From the NCBI RefSeq assembly GCF_005405085.1, contig NZ_BJDJ01000001.1, positions 124,001-188,000 on the forward strand: a stretch of 64,000 nt of DNA, read 5' to 3'. Every line of letters begins with the position of its first letter. Position 1 is the stretch's first letter. Below, piece after piece: positions 62,156 to 64,000 of the stretch. The notes below the pieces were generated by a model, which saw only the letters and a list, made by a program, of their open reading frames with translations, made no database searches and had not been told where the DNA came from. The translations under genes were made by a program, and so were the position numbers. The stretch comes from Lactiplantibacillus daowaiensis. Its GTDB lineage: Bacteria; Bacillota; Bacilli; Lactobacillales; Lactobacillaceae.

Positions 62156-63994
62156 CTATGATTCAGAAACCGTTAACTCCTGTTCCATATATGCCTTAGC
62201 ATTCATTGCTGCATGGCGACCAGAATTTACATTATGCGCGCATGCGGAGCCACCTAATGTGATTGTATAAACATTCCGATACTGCATCGTACTATCCATC
62301 CCAGAAATATATAATCCCGGAATCTTTTCAAAATTATCTTTAATGACTTCAAACTTACGATTAGAACCAACGCCACCAATTCCAATCAAGTTAGACGGAT
62401 CTAAGCGGGCAATGTAGAACGGTCCTTCATCTAAAGCGACTAGCATATCAGGTTCTTTGTTAAATTCTTCGTCTTTACCTTGGTGGGCAAACTGATTGTA
62501 ACGCTTGATGGTTGCCGTAAAGTCAGCAACTGGTAACCCAACTGCTTTAGCTAAGTCTTCAAAGTTATCTGCTTGATATAAAGAATCGCCCTCATTGGTC
62601 TTAACCGCTGCCGCTAAAACATCATCAGCACCAGCGACATCCTTAGTGATTTGATCATAAATCGCCTGGTTAAAGACCTCATACGTTACCTTCGTTGAGC
62701 CGATCGCCATTCGTTGATACAGTAAGTTTTCTTTTTTCACATTTTCATTAACTAACCGCACCCCATCTTGGTTCACAAAGACCACTGGTCCACCTGATGG
62801 TAACGACATAAAACCGTTAATTGGATCAATATAGAGATGTACCCCGGCGTGTGGTAATGCTTGGATGTAATTCATCATAAACTCTGGTGATTCAGTTAAC
62901 ATGTCTTTAGCGCCTAGTGACATTGCCATCATGTAGCCATCGCCAGTATTACTTGGCATTGAACAATAATGTAAATTCTTAGTCTGCCAACCTTGCTTAG
63001 CAATCAATTTATCGTTATGCCCGACACCACCAGTTGCTAGCAAGGTTGCTTTAGCATTGATCTTCAGCGTCCCTTTAGGATTAGTCGCATAAACACCGGC
63101 GACCCGCTTACCATCGTAGATGATGCTAGTCGCACTAGTTTCTAACACAAACTGAACACCTAATTCATCAGCACGTTGTTTCATGTAAGGCACATAGCCT
63201 TCAGAAGCAAACCCGTCTTTAAACCAATGGAAGGTCGGAAAAGCACATGTACCATGATAATCGTCGACATTTGTTAATTGCACACCTTGTTTAAGCAACC
63301 AATCGATATTTTCAGCTGAATGGTTAACTAAATCCACCCAGAATGAACCGTCCGCGCGATATTGGCCTAATTCTTGTTCACGGGCAATAATTTCTTCTTT
63401 ATTGGCGTGAATCCCGGCAGCTTTTTGCATATCTGTATTGATGCCAAAGATACCTTCAACCCCACCACCATTACCAGCAACAAAAGCATTCTTCTCAATC
63501 ACTGTCGTTTTTAAACCTTCTGAGGCTGCTTGAACGGCCGCGGCTAGTCCAGAAATCCCGGCCCCAACGATTAAAAAGTCTGTGTCAATGGTTTGATCAA
63601 CTTCTGCTGGTGTCTCACGCCAACTTGCATAATCATTGGCATCACTATTCGCATTTTCAGGTCGGTCAGTTGTAGTTTTAACAACTGATTGAACGGGCTT
63701 TTCAAAATCAGTTACTTGACCACCAGCGGTTTCAATGATTTGTTTAACAGCCGCTAATAATCCCTTGCTTGAATAAGAAGCACCGGTTAAGGCATCGACA
63801 CTAACTGTCTGTTGGTCAATAATCGTTTGTGGTAGTCGTGTGAAGACCGCTTCTTCTAAACTTCCTGGCTTTATGTCTTTTTTAGCGACAATCCGCTTAA
63901 TTCGATTATCAGCAATTTCGATTTCTAAGTCCGTGGTATTGCCTTCATAGCCTTCAGCAGTAACTTTATAAACACCTGATTTTAAACTTGTCAT
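62156..63994 (-). CDS. FMN-binding / FAD-dependent fumarate-reductase-like flavoprotein
   Basis: A 612-residue protein with no signal peptide. Residues ~7-88 are an FMN-binding domain with the ApbE flavinylation motif DALTGAS (acceptor Ser73). Residues ~138-600 are a FAD_binding_2 reductase (FLIVGAGISGLAAAVQAA, TLLATGGVGHN). Fumarate-reductase active-site motifs are altered: the Arg of NExxxRD is Lys (VNENVKKEN), the HTMGG His is missing (LIGIGGV), and HGxNRLGGN reads QYRNVYTITLGGS. The substrate is therefore unlikely to be fumarate; related lactobacillus enzymes reduce cinnamates or vinylphenols. Start ATG 63994 lies near the window edge. Confidence 0.85.
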   Translation of the reverse strand: MTSLKSGVYKVTAEGYEGNTTDLEIEIADNRIKRIVAKKDIKPGSLEEAVFTRLPQTIIDQQTVSVDALTGASYSSKGLLAAVKQIIETAGGQVTDFEKPVQSVVKTTTDRPENANSDANDYASWRETPAEVDQTIDTDFLIVGAGISGLAAAVQAASEGLKTTVIEKNAFVAGNGGGVEGIFGINTDMQKAAGIHANKEEIIAREQELGQYRADGSFWVDLVNHSAENIDWLLKQGVQLTNVDDYHGTCAFPTFHWFKDGFASEGYVPYMKQRADELGVQFVLETSATSIIYDGKRVAGVYATNPKGTLKINAKATLLATGGVGHNDKLIAKQGWQTKNLHYCSMPSNTGDGYMMAMSLGAKDMLTESPEFMMNYIQALPHAGVHLYIDPINGFMSLPSGGPVVFVNQDGVRLVNENVKKENLLYQRMAIGSTKVTYEVFNQAIYDQITKDVAGADDVLAAAVKTNEGDSLYQADNFEDLAKAVGLPVADFTATIKRYNQFAHQGKDEEFNKEPDMLVALDEGPFYIARLDPSNLIGIGGVGSNRKFEVIKDNFEKIPGLYISGMDSTMQYRNVYTITLGGSACAHNVNSGRHAAMNAKAYMEQELTVSES

Positions 63995-64000
63995 GAATAA

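Noticed and set aside
1-64000. CRISPR arrays, complete insertion sequences, prophage, tRNA or rRNA genes
   Set aside because: I looked for spaced direct repeats, transposase motifs, phage structural genes and tRNA arms and found none I could support.

Overview
The window looks like a chromosomal segment of a Lactiplantibacillus species (L. plantarum group: plantarum, pentosus or paraplantarum). This rests on gene content, namely a split gallate decarboxylase locus (lpdB-lpdD), ribose genes in the order rbsR-K-D-U with a GRP-type porter, mtlA-R-F-D for mannitol, two LysM secreted proteins and CcpA-type cre sites. Base composition, judged by eye, is in the mid-40s % GC, and there are many perfect Rho-independent terminators. 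I see no rRNA, tRNA, CRISPR array, complete IS element or prophage. The species cannot be fixed without a search.

Layout. 1-7.2 kb: a partial MarR regulator divergent from an ElaA-type acetyltransferase, acetate kinase with two cre sites, a small membrane protein, then a tight three-gene operon (PD-(D/E)XK-XPD helicase, second PD-(D/E)XK-like protein, sce7725-like protein) and a GcvH-like protein without its lipoyl lysine. 7.2-9.6 kb: two paralogous LysM/transglycosylase-like exoproteins with identical upstream operator geometry, then a dense DnaA-box cluster. 9.6-17.6 kb: a MacB-like ABC exporter, a possible small RNA, tag, and a very large MMPL protein divergent from a TetR regulator. 17.6-26.9 kb: alarmone synthetase, FAD oxidase, LCP protein, small unknowns, a two-component system, a roughly 500-nt structured non-coding region, and small unknown or secreted proteins including a stand-alone N-terminal ANL fragment. 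27-33.2 kb: mntH, TetR, Rrf2, a secreted tyrosine phosphatase, lpdD-lpdB, and MarR/DUF2798. 33.2-43.6 kb: a repeat element, GH46 chitosanase, Pnu-type transporter with an NrdR-like box, map, ribose genes, DUF2252, ndk and trxA. 43.7-53.6 kb: mannitol operon, dipeptidase, nagB, a compact sRNA candidate, greA. 53.6-64 kb: aldo/keto reductase and glutathione peroxidase, TPP-riboswitch-controlled ykoEDC, ABC-F protein with an attenuator leader, paired fluoride channels, a UhpT-like antiporter and a divergent flavin reductase.

How the parts fit. Much of the segment concerns carbohydrate entry and its control: mannitol, ribose, amino sugar, sugar phosphate, and acetate overflow. Promoters carry recognisable CcpA, MtlR, NagR and RbsR type sites placed sensibly against -35/-10 elements. 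A second theme is cell-surface and stress biology: LysM proteins, LCP, MMPL, ABC exporter, alarmone synthetase, thioredoxin and glutathione peroxidase. A third is cofactor supply: TPP-regulated thiamine-precursor uptake, the Pnu transporter, and the prenyl-FMN synthase LpdB.

The least explained items, and the best candidates for something undescribed, are the structured RNA-like region at 25.07-25.58 kb, the DnaA-box cluster at 9.28-9.58 kb, the helicase/nuclease/sce7725 operon at 2.8-6.8 kb, and the roughly 72-nt sRNA at 52.26-52.33 kb. Start codons were chosen from visible ribosome-binding sites and often differ from the longest reading frame.
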